DNA of 64,000 nt, taken from Brevibacillus formosus. Lineage in GTDB: Bacteria; Bacillota; Bacilli; Brevibacillales; Brevibacillaceae. The DNA lies in NCBI RefSeq assembly GCF_003013405.1, contig NZ_PXZL01000001.1:186001-250000 (forward strand). Direction: 5' to 3'. The notes beneath the pieces are model-generated. The model had not been told where the DNA came from, did not search any database, and saw only the letters and a list, made by a program, of their open reading frames with translations. Positions 41,996 to 49,844 of this stretch are shown one piece after another; within the stretch, counting starts at the first letter, position 1, and the number at the start of each line of letters is the position of its first letter. Made by a program: the position numbers and the translations under genes.

Positions 41996-42904
41996 ATGAG
42001 ACAGGGGATTATTTATGCAAGTGTGGCGTATTTGGCTTGGGGGTTACTCCCGCTCTATTGGAAGCTGTTTCAGACAATGGGGGCATGGGAGATACTCGCG
42101 CATCGAATCGTTTGGTCGATTATTTTTGTCGCAATCATTATCCAGGTAACGAAACGTTGGCGCAGTATGTGGAAAGCAGTTACTGGTTTTAAAATGTTCG
42201 GAGCATTAGCGATGTGTTCACTGCTAATCAGCGCAAACTGGCTCATTTTTATCTGGGCAGTGAATAACGATCAAGTCATGCAAACGAGTCTTGGTTACTA
42301 CATGAATCCTCTCATCACCGTACTGCTCGGAGTCCTTTTCTTAAAAGAAAAAATGCATGCTGGGCAATGGCTCGCGCTTATACTCGCGGCTTTCGGAGTC
42401 ATGTTTATCACCTTTCAGTACGGTGAGATTCCATGGGTTTCTCTATCACTTGCCCTGACCTTTGCTTTTTATAGCCTGGCGAAAAAAATCGTCCGAATGG
42501 AAGCGATGATCGGACTGGCGTGGGAGACGCTGTTTGTGGCCCCTATTGCTTTCGGTTATCTGTTGATGCTACAGGTCAATGGGACGGAGACGATGTCATC
42601 CTTAACGTGGTGGCAGCTTGTATTGCTGACGCTGGCGGGGGTGGCTACTGCCATGCCGCTCTACTGGTTTGCCCAAGCAACGACTAGACTCCCACTTTCC
42701 GTTGTGGGCTTCATTCAATACTTGGCGCCTACGATATCGCTCTTATCAGCTGTTTTCTTGTTTGGAGAGCCTTTCACCCAAACGCATCTCATCAGCTTTG
42801 GATTCATCTGGTCTGCGCTCATCGTATTTACGGTGTCTTCTGTACGGATGAAACGAAGAGCTGCCCCAATCAATCCTGAGGTCGCTATCAAAAAACAAGC
42901 GTAA
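41996..42904 (+). CDS. rarD: RarD-type EamA-family transporter
   Basis: A 302-aa, ten-helix transporter of the RarD subgroup. RQGIIYASVAYLAWGLLPLYWK at the start, ILAHRIVWSIIF, SANWLIFIWAVNN and QTSLGYYMNPLITVLLGV are near-diagnostic for RarD. GGAGGAGCAAGG precedes the ATG. RarD was named for chloramphenicol sensitivity, but its substrate is not firmly known. Confidence 0.88.
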   Translation: MRQGIIYASVAYLAWGLLPLYWKLFQTMGAWEILAHRIVWSIIFVAIIIQVTKRWRSMWKAVTGFKMFGALAMCSLLISANWLIFIWAVNNDQVMQTSLGYYMNPLITVLLGVLFLKEKMHAGQWLALILAAFGVMFITFQYGEIPWVSLSLALTFAFYSLAKKIVRMEAMIGLAWETLFVAPIAFGYLLMLQVNGTETMSSLTWWQLVLLTLAGVATAMPLYWFAQATTRLPLSVVGFIQYLAPTISLLSAVFLFGEPFTQTHLISFGFIWSALIVFTVSSVRMKRRAAPINPEVAIKKQA

Positions 42905-42911
42905 ACATAAG

Positions 42912-42960
42912 AAAACTCCTGATCCTCCGAGAAAGACTCGGATATGGTCAGGAGTTTTTG
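42912..42960. terminator. Bidirectional terminator between rarD and pdxK
   Basis: AAAACTCCTGA (42912-42922) pairs with TCAGGAGTTTT (42948-42958), with an inner CCGAG/CTCGG stem. T-runs lie on both sides. Confidence 0.8.
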
Positions 42961-42975
42961 CTTACAAGGACGTAA

Positions 42976-43803
42976 TTAGCAAATCGCTTCGCCGTGCTTT
43001 TTCATGCGGTATGCGCCGTGATTAGTAGGGCCCACATATTTATTGAGCGCAAACGAGTGGCGAATCGCTTCGGTAATAAATTCTTTGGCAACAGCTACTG
43101 CGTTGTGTACAGAGCTTCCTTTTGCCAATTCAGCACAGATTGCAGCTGAGAATGTGCAGCCGGCACCGTGAGTAAAGCTGGTCTCAAAGCGTTCTGATTC
43201 CAATACCTCAATCGTGTTCCCGTCATAGAAGACATCTACGGCATTGCCGCTTTGAAGCTTGCTGCCACCTTTTACAACGACATAAGAGGTGCCGAAGTCA
43301 TGGATGCGCTTCGCCGCTTCCTTCATGTCATCAACACTTTTCAGTGCGCCCATTTGGCTAAGAATACCAGCTTCGAACAGGTTAGGAGTCGCAACTGTCG
43401 CATGTGGGAGCAATACCTCGCGCAGGCTGACTGCAATTTCTGGATGGAGTGCTTCGTCTGCACCCTTACAGATCATCACTGGGTCAACGACAACATTTTT
43501 CAAATCGTATTGTTTTATTTTACGGGTAGCGAGGTCGACCAGTTCAGTGGTTCCGAGCATCCCTGTTTTTACAGCATCTACGCCAATTCCTGCGAGTACG
43601 GTTTCGATTTGTTTTTCCAGGATCGAAACATCGATCGGAAACACTTCGTGAAACCATTCGTTATGTGGATCTTGGGCTACGATAACGGTGAGGGCGGTCA
43701 TCCCGAAAACACCAAGCTCCTGAAACGTTTTGAGGTCTGCTTGCTGACCAGCTCCGCCGCTGGTGTCGGAACCTGCAATGGTGAGTGCTTTCTTCATGGT
43801 CAT
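42976..43803 (-). CDS. pdxK: Pyridoxine/pyridoxal/pyridoxamine kinase
   Basis: A 275-aa ribokinase-fold kinase for vitamin B6 salvage. KALTIAGSDTSGGAG at the start, GVDAVKTGML, VVDPVMICKGADE, ATPNLFEA and the anion hole with catalytic residue THGAGCTFSAA are all present. The pattern follows the Bacillus PdxK (ThiD-like CGAGC-type) branch, so HMP kinase activity is also possible. ATG 43803 lies nine bases after GGGAG; the upstream frame lacks a site. Confidence 0.9.
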   Translation of the reverse strand: MTMKKALTIAGSDTSGGAGQQADLKTFQELGVFGMTALTVIVAQDPHNEWFHEVFPIDVSILEKQIETVLAGIGVDAVKTGMLGTTELVDLATRKIKQYDLKNVVVDPVMICKGADEALHPEIAVSLREVLLPHATVATPNLFEAGILSQMGALKSVDDMKEAAKRIHDFGTSYVVVKGGSKLQSGNAVDVFYDGNTIEVLESERFETSFTHGAGCTFSAAICAELAKGSSVHNAVAVAKEFITEAIRHSFALNKYVGPTNHGAYRMKKHGEAIC

Positions 43804-43920
43804 TGTGATTATCTCCCTTTGTATACCGCTGCACAATCGAAGCGGATCTATACTGTCATGCGCTGTAATGCCTCTCTCTATATTAAAGAGGAAGAAATCA
43901 GTGCTGTCAATAATATCCCC

Positions 43921-43960
43921 AAAATATAAAAACCGCCTCCCTTAGCGGGCAAGCGGTTTA
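43921..43960 (-). terminator. Terminator of the small 57-aa gene
   Basis: Read on the minus strand, AAACCGC (43959-43953) pairs with GCGGTTT (43936-43930), with further pairing inside, then a run of T and A. Confidence 0.6.
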
Positions 43961-43973
43961 TGTATGTGTGCAT

Positions 43974-44147
43974 TTATGCTTGAGAAGCAGCGTGGTGAAA
44001 AGAGAAGCTGATGGTAGTGGACATAGACTTGGAACGCTTGGTTGCAAGCTGCTTCGCTTGCTTTGCTGCCTCAAACATACTAGGTGCCTTGATGATTTCA
44101 ACCCATCTGCGTGTTGCTGTTTCAAATAAAAAGCGATAGATAGTCAT
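43974..44147 (-). CDS. Small conserved-type protein, 57 aa
   Basis: ATG 44147 lies eight bases behind GGAGGGG, which decides the start. The product is basic, begins TIYRFLFETATRRWVEIIKAP and has an Ala/Lys helix after it. It has its own terminator. I do not recognise a family; no signal or membrane segment is present. Confidence 0.6.
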   Translation of the reverse strand: MTIYRFLFETATRRWVEIIKAPSMFEAAKQAKQLATKRSKSMSTTISFSFHHAASQA

Positions 44148-44209
44148 CTTCTTCGCCCCTCCATGGTTTGTTGACATCTACATTGTAATACGCAGCGGGC
44201 TGCAAAAGG

Positions 44210-44225
44210 TTACATAGCTGTTACA
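44210..44225. promoter_or_regulatory. TTACA direct repeats with 11-bp period
   Basis: TTACA at 44210-44214 and 44221-44225 are separated by six bases. This spacing resembles PhoP boxes of Bacillus. It sits between the 57-aa gene and the ABC operon. Only two repeats are clear, so it is weak. Confidence 0.3.
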
Positions 44226-44254
44226 TATTTTTGAAGAAAATATGGTTACTTTGT

Positions 44255-44291
44255 AAAACGTAAATTGTTTCCGAAAGAAGCGTTACGTTTT
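44255..44291. promoter_or_regulatory. Inverted repeat upstream of the MacB-like operon
   Basis: AAAACGTAA (44255-44263) and TTACGTTTT (44283-44291) are perfect 9-bp inverted copies separated by 19 bp. They lie about 80 bases before the ATPase start, where a repressor or activator could bind. Confidence 0.45.
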
Positions 44292-44367
44292 GCGAAATGT
44301 TACGTCTTTAGTATGTGATGTTTACGAAAGCTTCCATTTTGAAAGAACGAATGAGGTGCGACAAAAG

Positions 44368-45069
44368 ATGGTCAATTCAACAGGAGAGCTGACGGTGACA
44401 GGGGTCAATCACAGCTACGGAACGGGAAAAATCAAAGTGCCCGTACTGTATGATATCAACCTTCATATCAACAAGGGAGAATTCGTCGCTCTGTGCGGCT
44501 CGTCGGGTTCTGGCAAGTCTACGCTCTTGAATTTGCTTGCAGGTTTGACCAAGCCAGAGGAAGGGAGTGTCATGGTCAGCGGAGCGGAGATTTCCAGCTA
44601 CAACGAAAACGAACTATGCATGTTTCGCCGGAAAAACATGGGCTTTATCTTCCAGTCATACAATCTGCTCCCAAATCTGACAGCGTTGGAAAACGTAGAG
44701 CTTCCCTTGATTTTTGCAGGCGAAAGCAAGAAAAAACGTAGGGCTAAAGCAACGGAAATCCTACACCGCGTAGGGCTGGAAGGTCGTATCGATCACAGAC
44801 CCAATGAGCTTAGTGGTGGACAGCAGCAGCGTGTCAGTATCGCGAGAGCGCTCGTCAATCAGCCTGGCATCATCTTGGCGGATGAGCCGACGGGGAACCT
44901 GGACTCGAAGACAGAACAAGAGATTCTCCTATTAATGAGAGAAATGAACAAGGAAAATGGGACTACGTTCATCATCGTTACCCATGAGCAGGAAGTAGCG
45001 GAACAGTCCGACCGCGTCATTTATCTCCAGGACGGACGGGTTGTACAAAAAAGGACAAGACCAGCGTAG
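44368..45069 (+). CDS. MacB/LolD-type ABC transporter ATP-binding protein
   Basis: A 233-aa ABC ATPase. Walker A GSSGSGKST lies near residue 45, the Q-loop in FIFQSYNLLPNLTALENV, the signature LSGGQQQRVSIARAL near 148 and Walker B IILADEPTGNLD. These are typical of the MacB/LolD type VII exporters. ATG 44368 has GAGGTG nine bases upstream. It is first in an operon with the permease and adaptor genes. Confidence 0.92.
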   Translation: MVNSTGELTVTGVNHSYGTGKIKVPVLYDINLHINKGEFVALCGSSGSGKSTLLNLLAGLTKPEEGSVMVSGAEISSYNENELCMFRRKNMGFIFQSYNLLPNLTALENVELPLIFAGESKKKRRAKATEILHRVGLEGRIDHRPNELSGGQQQRVSIARALVNQPGIILADEPTGNLDSKTEQEILLLMREMNKENGTTFIIVTHEQEVAEQSDRVIYLQDGRVVQKRTRPA

Positions 45070-45093
45070 GCGAGGGTATGAGGTGAACAAACA

Positions 45094-46554
45094 GTGAAGG
45101 TAATGGATTCTTTTCGCATAGTCTGGAGGAACCTGTGGCGAATGAAGCTGCGGACAGCCCTCACGTCGGTTGGTGTCATGATCGGGACGGCTGCAATCGT
45201 CGCGATGATGGCGCTTAGTTTAGGACTTAAAGAAAGTGCAGTAAAAAGCTTGGAGAACTTCGGGAACTTGACAGAGATGGACGTCGAGCCATTGCGTTGG
45301 TACGAGGAAAATGGCGAATGGATTGATGTTCCAGAGGATAAAGTCAAGAAGCTGAATATGCAAGCGGTACAGGAATTAAAAAAGATTCCTGGCATTCAGG
45401 CAGTTATGCCGATAAAAGAATTACGAGAGCAAGCGAAGCTTAAGGTAGGTAGACGAGAAGGTTACGTACAGCTTATTGGGGTGGATGTGAATGAGTCGGC
45501 TGCCTATCGCAAAAATGACATTGAAAAAGGAAACTACCTGACAGGGGCGCCACAAGAGATAGTCGTTGCTTTCGATGTATCCAGAGAATTGCGAGATGTA
45601 GAAAAGGAAAAGCGCGAGGAACGGCGAAGAAAAGCCGGAGCTGGACGGCACGAAATGTCTCAGATGCCTCCTCCTGATATAGGGGGGGGAGAAGCACTGG
45701 CCTTCAATCTCGTAGACAGAGCAGGGACTCTCATCTTGTCACGCGAATATCGCATCGACGATGAACCTAAATACGAGAAAAAAGAACTGCGTGTGAAGGT
45801 TGTTGGTCAATTAAAGAAATCTGAAGAACGTAACTCGTCAGCCGCGGTTTATGTACCGATTAACGTTGTGAAAGAGCTGAACGAGTGGGTTACGCGCAGT
45901 CGAGGTGACGAAGTCGAAGAGGGTGCATCGCGCCGCTCACGCGATAAAGCCAAAAAGGAAACATTTGAATTTGACAGAATTACAGTCAAGGTAGAATCTC
46001 GTGAAAAAGTCGAGGGTGTAGTCCAAGCGTTGAAGGAAAAAGGCTTTGAAGTATGGTCGCCTGCACGTGAGCTGGAAACCATCAATAACTTCTTCTTCGT
46101 GATTCAGATGGTCCTCGGAGGAATTGCAGCAATCTCCTTGCTCGTCGCAACCATTGGAATCGTCAATACGATGATCATGTCGATTTTAGAGCGAACCAAA
46201 GAGATTGGCATCATGAAAGTAATCGGAGCGACTGTGCTGAATATTCGTTGGCTGTTCTTAATGGAGTCAGGCTTTATTGGCTTAATTGGTGGACTAGCTG
46301 GTCTCGGCATGGCGTGGGGAGCGGTTGAGCTCGTGAATTACTTCGGAGCGTCTGGCGGTCTATTGGATAGTCTGAACATGGGCTATGGGGGTGGAGGAGA
46401 TCCTGAGGCTGAGCCGACAAAGCTAGCGGTCATTCCGAGCTGGCTGGCACTGTTTGCGATTGGCTTCTCCTTTATTATTGGGGTATTGGCGGGAATCTTC
46501 CCGGCGATCCGCGCGTCTCGTTTAAGTGCGCTGCAAGCGATTCGATCTGAATAA
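45094..46554 (+). CDS. MacB-like ABC transporter permease (FtsX family)
   Basis: A 486-aa permease. One helix at ~18-42 (LTSVGVMIGTAAIVAMMALSL) is followed by a large extracytoplasmic domain (~45-325) and three helices at ~335-360, ~385-410 and ~455-478, the last ending FPAIRASRLSALQAIRSE. This is the type VII/FtsX-MacB layout. The extracellular domain carries a strongly charged Lys/Arg/Glu tract near 170-190. GTG 45094 has GAGGTG eight bases upstream. Such systems export or extract peptides and antibiotics. Confidence 0.9.
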   Translation: MKVMDSFRIVWRNLWRMKLRTALTSVGVMIGTAAIVAMMALSLGLKESAVKSLENFGNLTEMDVEPLRWYEENGEWIDVPEDKVKKLNMQAVQELKKIPGIQAVMPIKELREQAKLKVGRREGYVQLIGVDVNESAAYRKNDIEKGNYLTGAPQEIVVAFDVSRELRDVEKEKREERRRKAGAGRHEMSQMPPPDIGGGEALAFNLVDRAGTLILSREYRIDDEPKYEKKELRVKVVGQLKKSEERNSSAAVYVPINVVKELNEWVTRSRGDEVEEGASRRSRDKAKKETFEFDRITVKVESREKVEGVVQALKEKGFEVWSPARELETINNFFFVIQMVLGGIAAISLLVATIGIVNTMIMSILERTKEIGIMKVIGATVLNIRWLFLMESGFIGLIGGLAGLGMAWGAVELVNYFGASGGLLDSLNMGYGGGGDPEAEPTKLAVIPSWLALFAIGFSFIIGVLAGIFPAIRASRLSALQAIRSE

Positions 46555-46578
46555 GTGATGAAATGTGAGGAACGTAAG

Positions 46579-48096
46579 ATGAACAAGAAAAAATGGATCA
46601 TTATCGCCACGGTTGTGGCCGTACTTGGAGGGGGCAGCTATTACGGCTACTCGTACTTCAAGGGCGAAGAGGTTACAGAAGAAAAGCCAGAAGAAAAACC
46701 GACCTTCCCGACAGCGATCGTGGAACGTGGTGACGTTAAGAAGACGATCAACTCAGCAGGTACAGTGGAAGCAAAGGCGCGTGAGGAGGTCAAGCCAGAG
46801 CTCAGCGGCAAGGTGCAACGTGTGCTAGTTAAGGAAGGCCAGTCTGTAAAAAAAGGCGATGTCTTGTTCACGATAGACAGCTCGGATGCGCAGCTGGAAA
46901 TTCAAAAGCTGGAGTTGGACATTGTTAAGGCGAAAAAAGAGCTAAGTGAAATTAAACAAAAGAAAGACAAGATCACGTCTACAAAAGAAGGAAAAGTGGT
47001 TGAGGTCCTTGTGGAAGAAGGGCAAGATGTAAGACCGGACCAGGTAGTAGTCAAGCTGGCTAACACCGACTATTTGAAAATTGTCGGGCAGTTTACCGCC
47101 TACGAGTCTGAACGGTTCAGTGTAGGTCAAAAAGTGAAGGTATTCATTCCAACTTCCATGTATTTTGTGGATGGTGTTGTCACGAAAGTGGATAGAATAG
47201 GTCAAAAAGTAGAAGGTATTGGCGGAATTCACGATGTTGAGGTTTTGGTCAAGAAGCCTGGGGCCATTTATGTTGGGGACATGGGTGAGGTTCAGTTCAC
47301 GGATGATAAGGGCCTCTTATATGTAAGCCGAAATCAGCAAGAATTCCAGCTGCCGGATGAAATGGAAATCTTGGCCGGTACGTACGGGAAAATCGGCAAG
47401 GTCGACGTGAAAAAGGACGATGTAGTCAAAGTAGGGCAGCAACTGTTCAAAATGGATATGGAAGCATCCGGTATGGAGCTGATGGAAAAAGAGCTAGCGC
47501 TAAAAAGTTCCTTATTGAACATGGAGCAGAAAAAGCGTGAAATTGCAAAAAATCAAGTAACAGCGCCCATTAGCGGTGTAATCACCAAGCTAGGCGTAAA
47601 AGAAGGCGAAGCGCCAGGATCAGAGCCTGCAGCCATTATTATGGACACGACTTCTGTTTACTTTGTGGCAGCCGTCGGAGAGCTTGATATTCCCGCGATT
47701 AAAATCGGACAAAATGTCGATGTTTACGTGTATGCATTCGGTACCGAGCCGTTTAAAGGCAAAGTCGTAGAGCTCCCGAAAGAAGGGAAAAAAGAAGACA
47801 AGGAAGTTCGTTTCGCGGTAAAAGTGGAACTGCTGGACAAGGCTGAGTTTAAGCATGGGATGACGGGAGACAGCGATATTATCGTCGCCCAAGCACAGAA
47901 TGTCCTGCGCTTGCCAAGCAATGCGGTTGAAATTCTGGGACCGGGTCAGGGAACGGTAATGGTGAAAGATCCGAGCACCGGAGATCCAATGCCGAAAGAC
48001 GTAGAAATCGGGATTGAAGGATATGATTTTATTGAAATCAAAGGCGGCTTGAATGAGGGAGAAGAGGTTCTGGTGACCAACTCCGAAGGCATGTAA
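46579..48096 (+). CDS. Membrane-fusion-type adaptor (HlyD family) of the ABC exporter
   Basis: A 505-aa adaptor anchored by one N-terminal helix (KKWIIIATVVAVLGGGSYYGY). Biotinyl-lipoyl-like strands start at ~55 (IERGDVKKTINSAGTVEAK) and recur at ~130 and ~320, with short coiled coils between, then a beta barrel. The duplicated lipoyl modules make it longer than usual for Gram-positive YknX-type adaptors. ATG 46579 has GAGG nine bases upstream. It is last in the operon and is followed by a terminator. YknWXYZ-like defence against peptides is a plausible but unproven role. Confidence 0.85.
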   Translation: MNKKKWIIIATVVAVLGGGSYYGYSYFKGEEVTEEKPEEKPTFPTAIVERGDVKKTINSAGTVEAKAREEVKPELSGKVQRVLVKEGQSVKKGDVLFTIDSSDAQLEIQKLELDIVKAKKELSEIKQKKDKITSTKEGKVVEVLVEEGQDVRPDQVVVKLANTDYLKIVGQFTAYESERFSVGQKVKVFIPTSMYFVDGVVTKVDRIGQKVEGIGGIHDVEVLVKKPGAIYVGDMGEVQFTDDKGLLYVSRNQQEFQLPDEMEILAGTYGKIGKVDVKKDDVVKVGQQLFKMDMEASGMELMEKELALKSSLLNMEQKKREIAKNQVTAPISGVITKLGVKEGEAPGSEPAAIIMDTTSVYFVAAVGELDIPAIKIGQNVDVYVYAFGTEPFKGKVVELPKEGKKEDKEVRFAVKVELLDKAEFKHGMTGDSDIIVAQAQNVLRLPSNAVEILGPGQGTVMVKDPSTGDPMPKDVEIGIEGYDFIEIKGGLNEGEEVLVTNSEGM

Positions 48097-48122
48097 CAGC
48101 CAATCGAATTCGTTTTATAGCG

Positions 48123-48172
48123 ACAGCCCCGTTGCCACTGGCCAAAGACCTGAGCAAACGGGGCTGTTTTTT
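48123..48172 (+). terminator. Terminator of the ABC exporter operon
   Basis: ACAGCCCCGTT (48123-48133) pairs perfectly with AACGGGGCTGT (48157-48167), followed by T6. Confidence 0.85.
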
Positions 48173-48191
48173 CATACGCTTTTCAACAGTT

Positions 48192-48857
48192 TCAAAGCAA
48201 TGGTAACGTTACGGATATTTGCGACGTCAAACTATGTAAAGGATGGGAAATTGTACAGCCGTTTTCTTTTGCAAACTGATCAGCAACAGGTGCCATAGAG
48301 AGCTGGGCTACTGCAATAGGTTGGTCTGGAAACGTTTGGTGGAGCTGATACAGGGCTTCTTTTATCGCTTCTCTGTAGGCTTCTTGCTTGTTTTCCATGA
48401 GCAGGTCAAAAGCATTTTCGACGAGAGATACTTGTATCTCTGGATGAAGGTTGTGGGAATGGGCGTATTTCACGAGACGCTCCATCGTAGGTTGGACAGT
48501 AGCGGGATTGGAGAACAGCAGAACTTGTGGCTTAGTATGCCGTGCTAGCTCTTGAAAAAAAGGTCCATCGATTGTAAAGAGTGGGACAGTGGCAGTTGCC
48601 TCATCCTCTGGTGTTACCAGTGCGGCATACTGCGTGCAAGTGATCACGATTGCATCGACCGCGCAGCTCTGCATCCAGCTTAGTTGCTCACGTAATTTGG
48701 CATGCGAATGTTCCTTGGTATGGACAGAGGCTCCCGCGTTTTGCAGGAGTAAACCTGGGTCCACAAAATGTATGAGCTCTACGTCAAAGGCTGCGAACGC
48801 ATCTGAAAAAAGGGGAATATTCGAATGATGTCCATGGAGACAGGCAATACGGGTCAT
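48192..48857 (-). CDS. Asp/Glu racemase-superfamily-like protein
   Basis: A 221-aa protein whose fold pattern recalls aspartate/glutamate/hydantoin racemases. VDAIVITCTQYAALV places a cysteine (Cys74) in the position of the first catalytic thiol. The second expected Cys-Thr block is replaced by AVAQLSMAP, so a normal two-base racemase is doubtful; a lyase, isomerase or non-catalytic role is possible. Its ATG overlaps the methyltransferase end by four bases. Confidence 0.6.
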   Translation of the reverse strand: MTRIACLHGHHSNIPLFSDAFAAFDVELIHFVDPGLLLQNAGASVHTKEHSHAKLREQLSWMQSCAVDAIVITCTQYAALVTPEDEATATVPLFTIDGPFFQELARHTKPQVLLFSNPATVQPTMERLVKYAHSHNLHPEIQVSLVENAFDLLMENKQEAYREAIKEALYQLHQTFPDQPIAVAQLSMAPVADQFAKENGCTISHPLHSLTSQISVTLPLL

Positions 48858-49654
48858 CGTGCAGCTCCCCCATGCAGAGTATCCTTTTCTGATTTCTTAT
48901 GGGCAAGGACGCGAATACGCTTGTAATCGAGCACCCAGTGCCCCTCTTGATACAGAGCAGGACGCAGTATGTCAGCGACTTCCCTACATACTTGCTGAAT
49001 TTCATCTGAGGACAGTCCCGCAAAAAATGGACTGCAAAAAGAATTCAGCCAATGCGAAAGCCCCAGATCCCCATCAGCCATGACGGTCGGGCGATCAAAA
49101 TGGGAGGCAAGGACGACGTGGAAGCCTTGCTTTTCCAAAAGAATCGTGTACTCTCCAATGCTGGGAAAATACCAAGGCGAGCGTTCATCAGCAGATATTC
49201 CTTTTCGTGCCAATACAGTCTGTAATGCCTTTGTGATTTGTCCGCAATTGCCTTGTCCTCCAAATTCTGCGACAAAGCGTCCTCCAGGCGCAAGAGCCAG
49301 CCAAATGGTTTCAATGACTTCCGCAGGACGATTCATCCAGTGGAGTGCGGCATTGGAAAAGACAGCGTCGTATCTGACATCTGTACGATACGTATGTGCA
49401 TCGGCTACTTCAAAGGCAAACTGCGGATATTTTTGGCGAGCAGCTTCAATCATGGCGGCAGAAAAGTCGATTCCTGTCACATTTGCTCCTGAATGAGATA
49501 GTTGAGCACACAGGTCACCTGTTCCACAGCCTAAGTCAAGAATGCTTTCTCCAGGAGCCGGCTGTAGCCAGTCCACTAACCCTTTGCCGTATTCAGAAAC
49601 GAAATTCATTTTGGCGTCGTATAGCCCGGCATTCCATTGATTGGTTTGAACCAT
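48854..49654 (-). CDS. Class I SAM-dependent methyltransferase
   Basis: A 266-aa methyltransferase. The SAM motif I SILDLGCGTGDL lies near residue 37, motif II GIDFSAAMIEAAR near 60 and FSNAALHWM near 100, as in trans-aconitate or biotin-synthesis type enzymes. The small-molecule substrate is unknown. ATG 49654 has GGGAGG nine bases upstream; the frame is open above it. It forms a two-gene operon with the racemase-like gene. Confidence 0.82.
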   Translation of the reverse strand: MVQTNQWNAGLYDAKMNFVSEYGKGLVDWLQPAPGESILDLGCGTGDLCAQLSHSGANVTGIDFSAAMIEAARQKYPQFAFEVADAHTYRTDVRYDAVFSNAALHWMNRPAEVIETIWLALAPGGRFVAEFGGQGNCGQITKALQTVLARKGISADERSPWYFPSIGEYTILLEKQGFHVVLASHFDRPTVMADGDLGLSHWLNSFCSPFFAGLSSDEIQQVCREVADILRPALYQEGHWVLDYKRIRVLAHKKSEKDTLHGGAAR

Positions 49655-49844
49655 TTGAATCGCCTCCCTTTGTCCATTTTTACCGACTGGGGAGATATAA
49701 GTCAAATCTATATAAATTATAAACCGGATAGTTTTTAACTATATTCAGGGTGTGAAAAAGCTTTACGATCGCAAAGGATATTTCGCTGTTTTTGTCGAAT
49801 GATCACAGTTGAAAAATTGTAAGGAAGAAATAGGAGGACAATTC

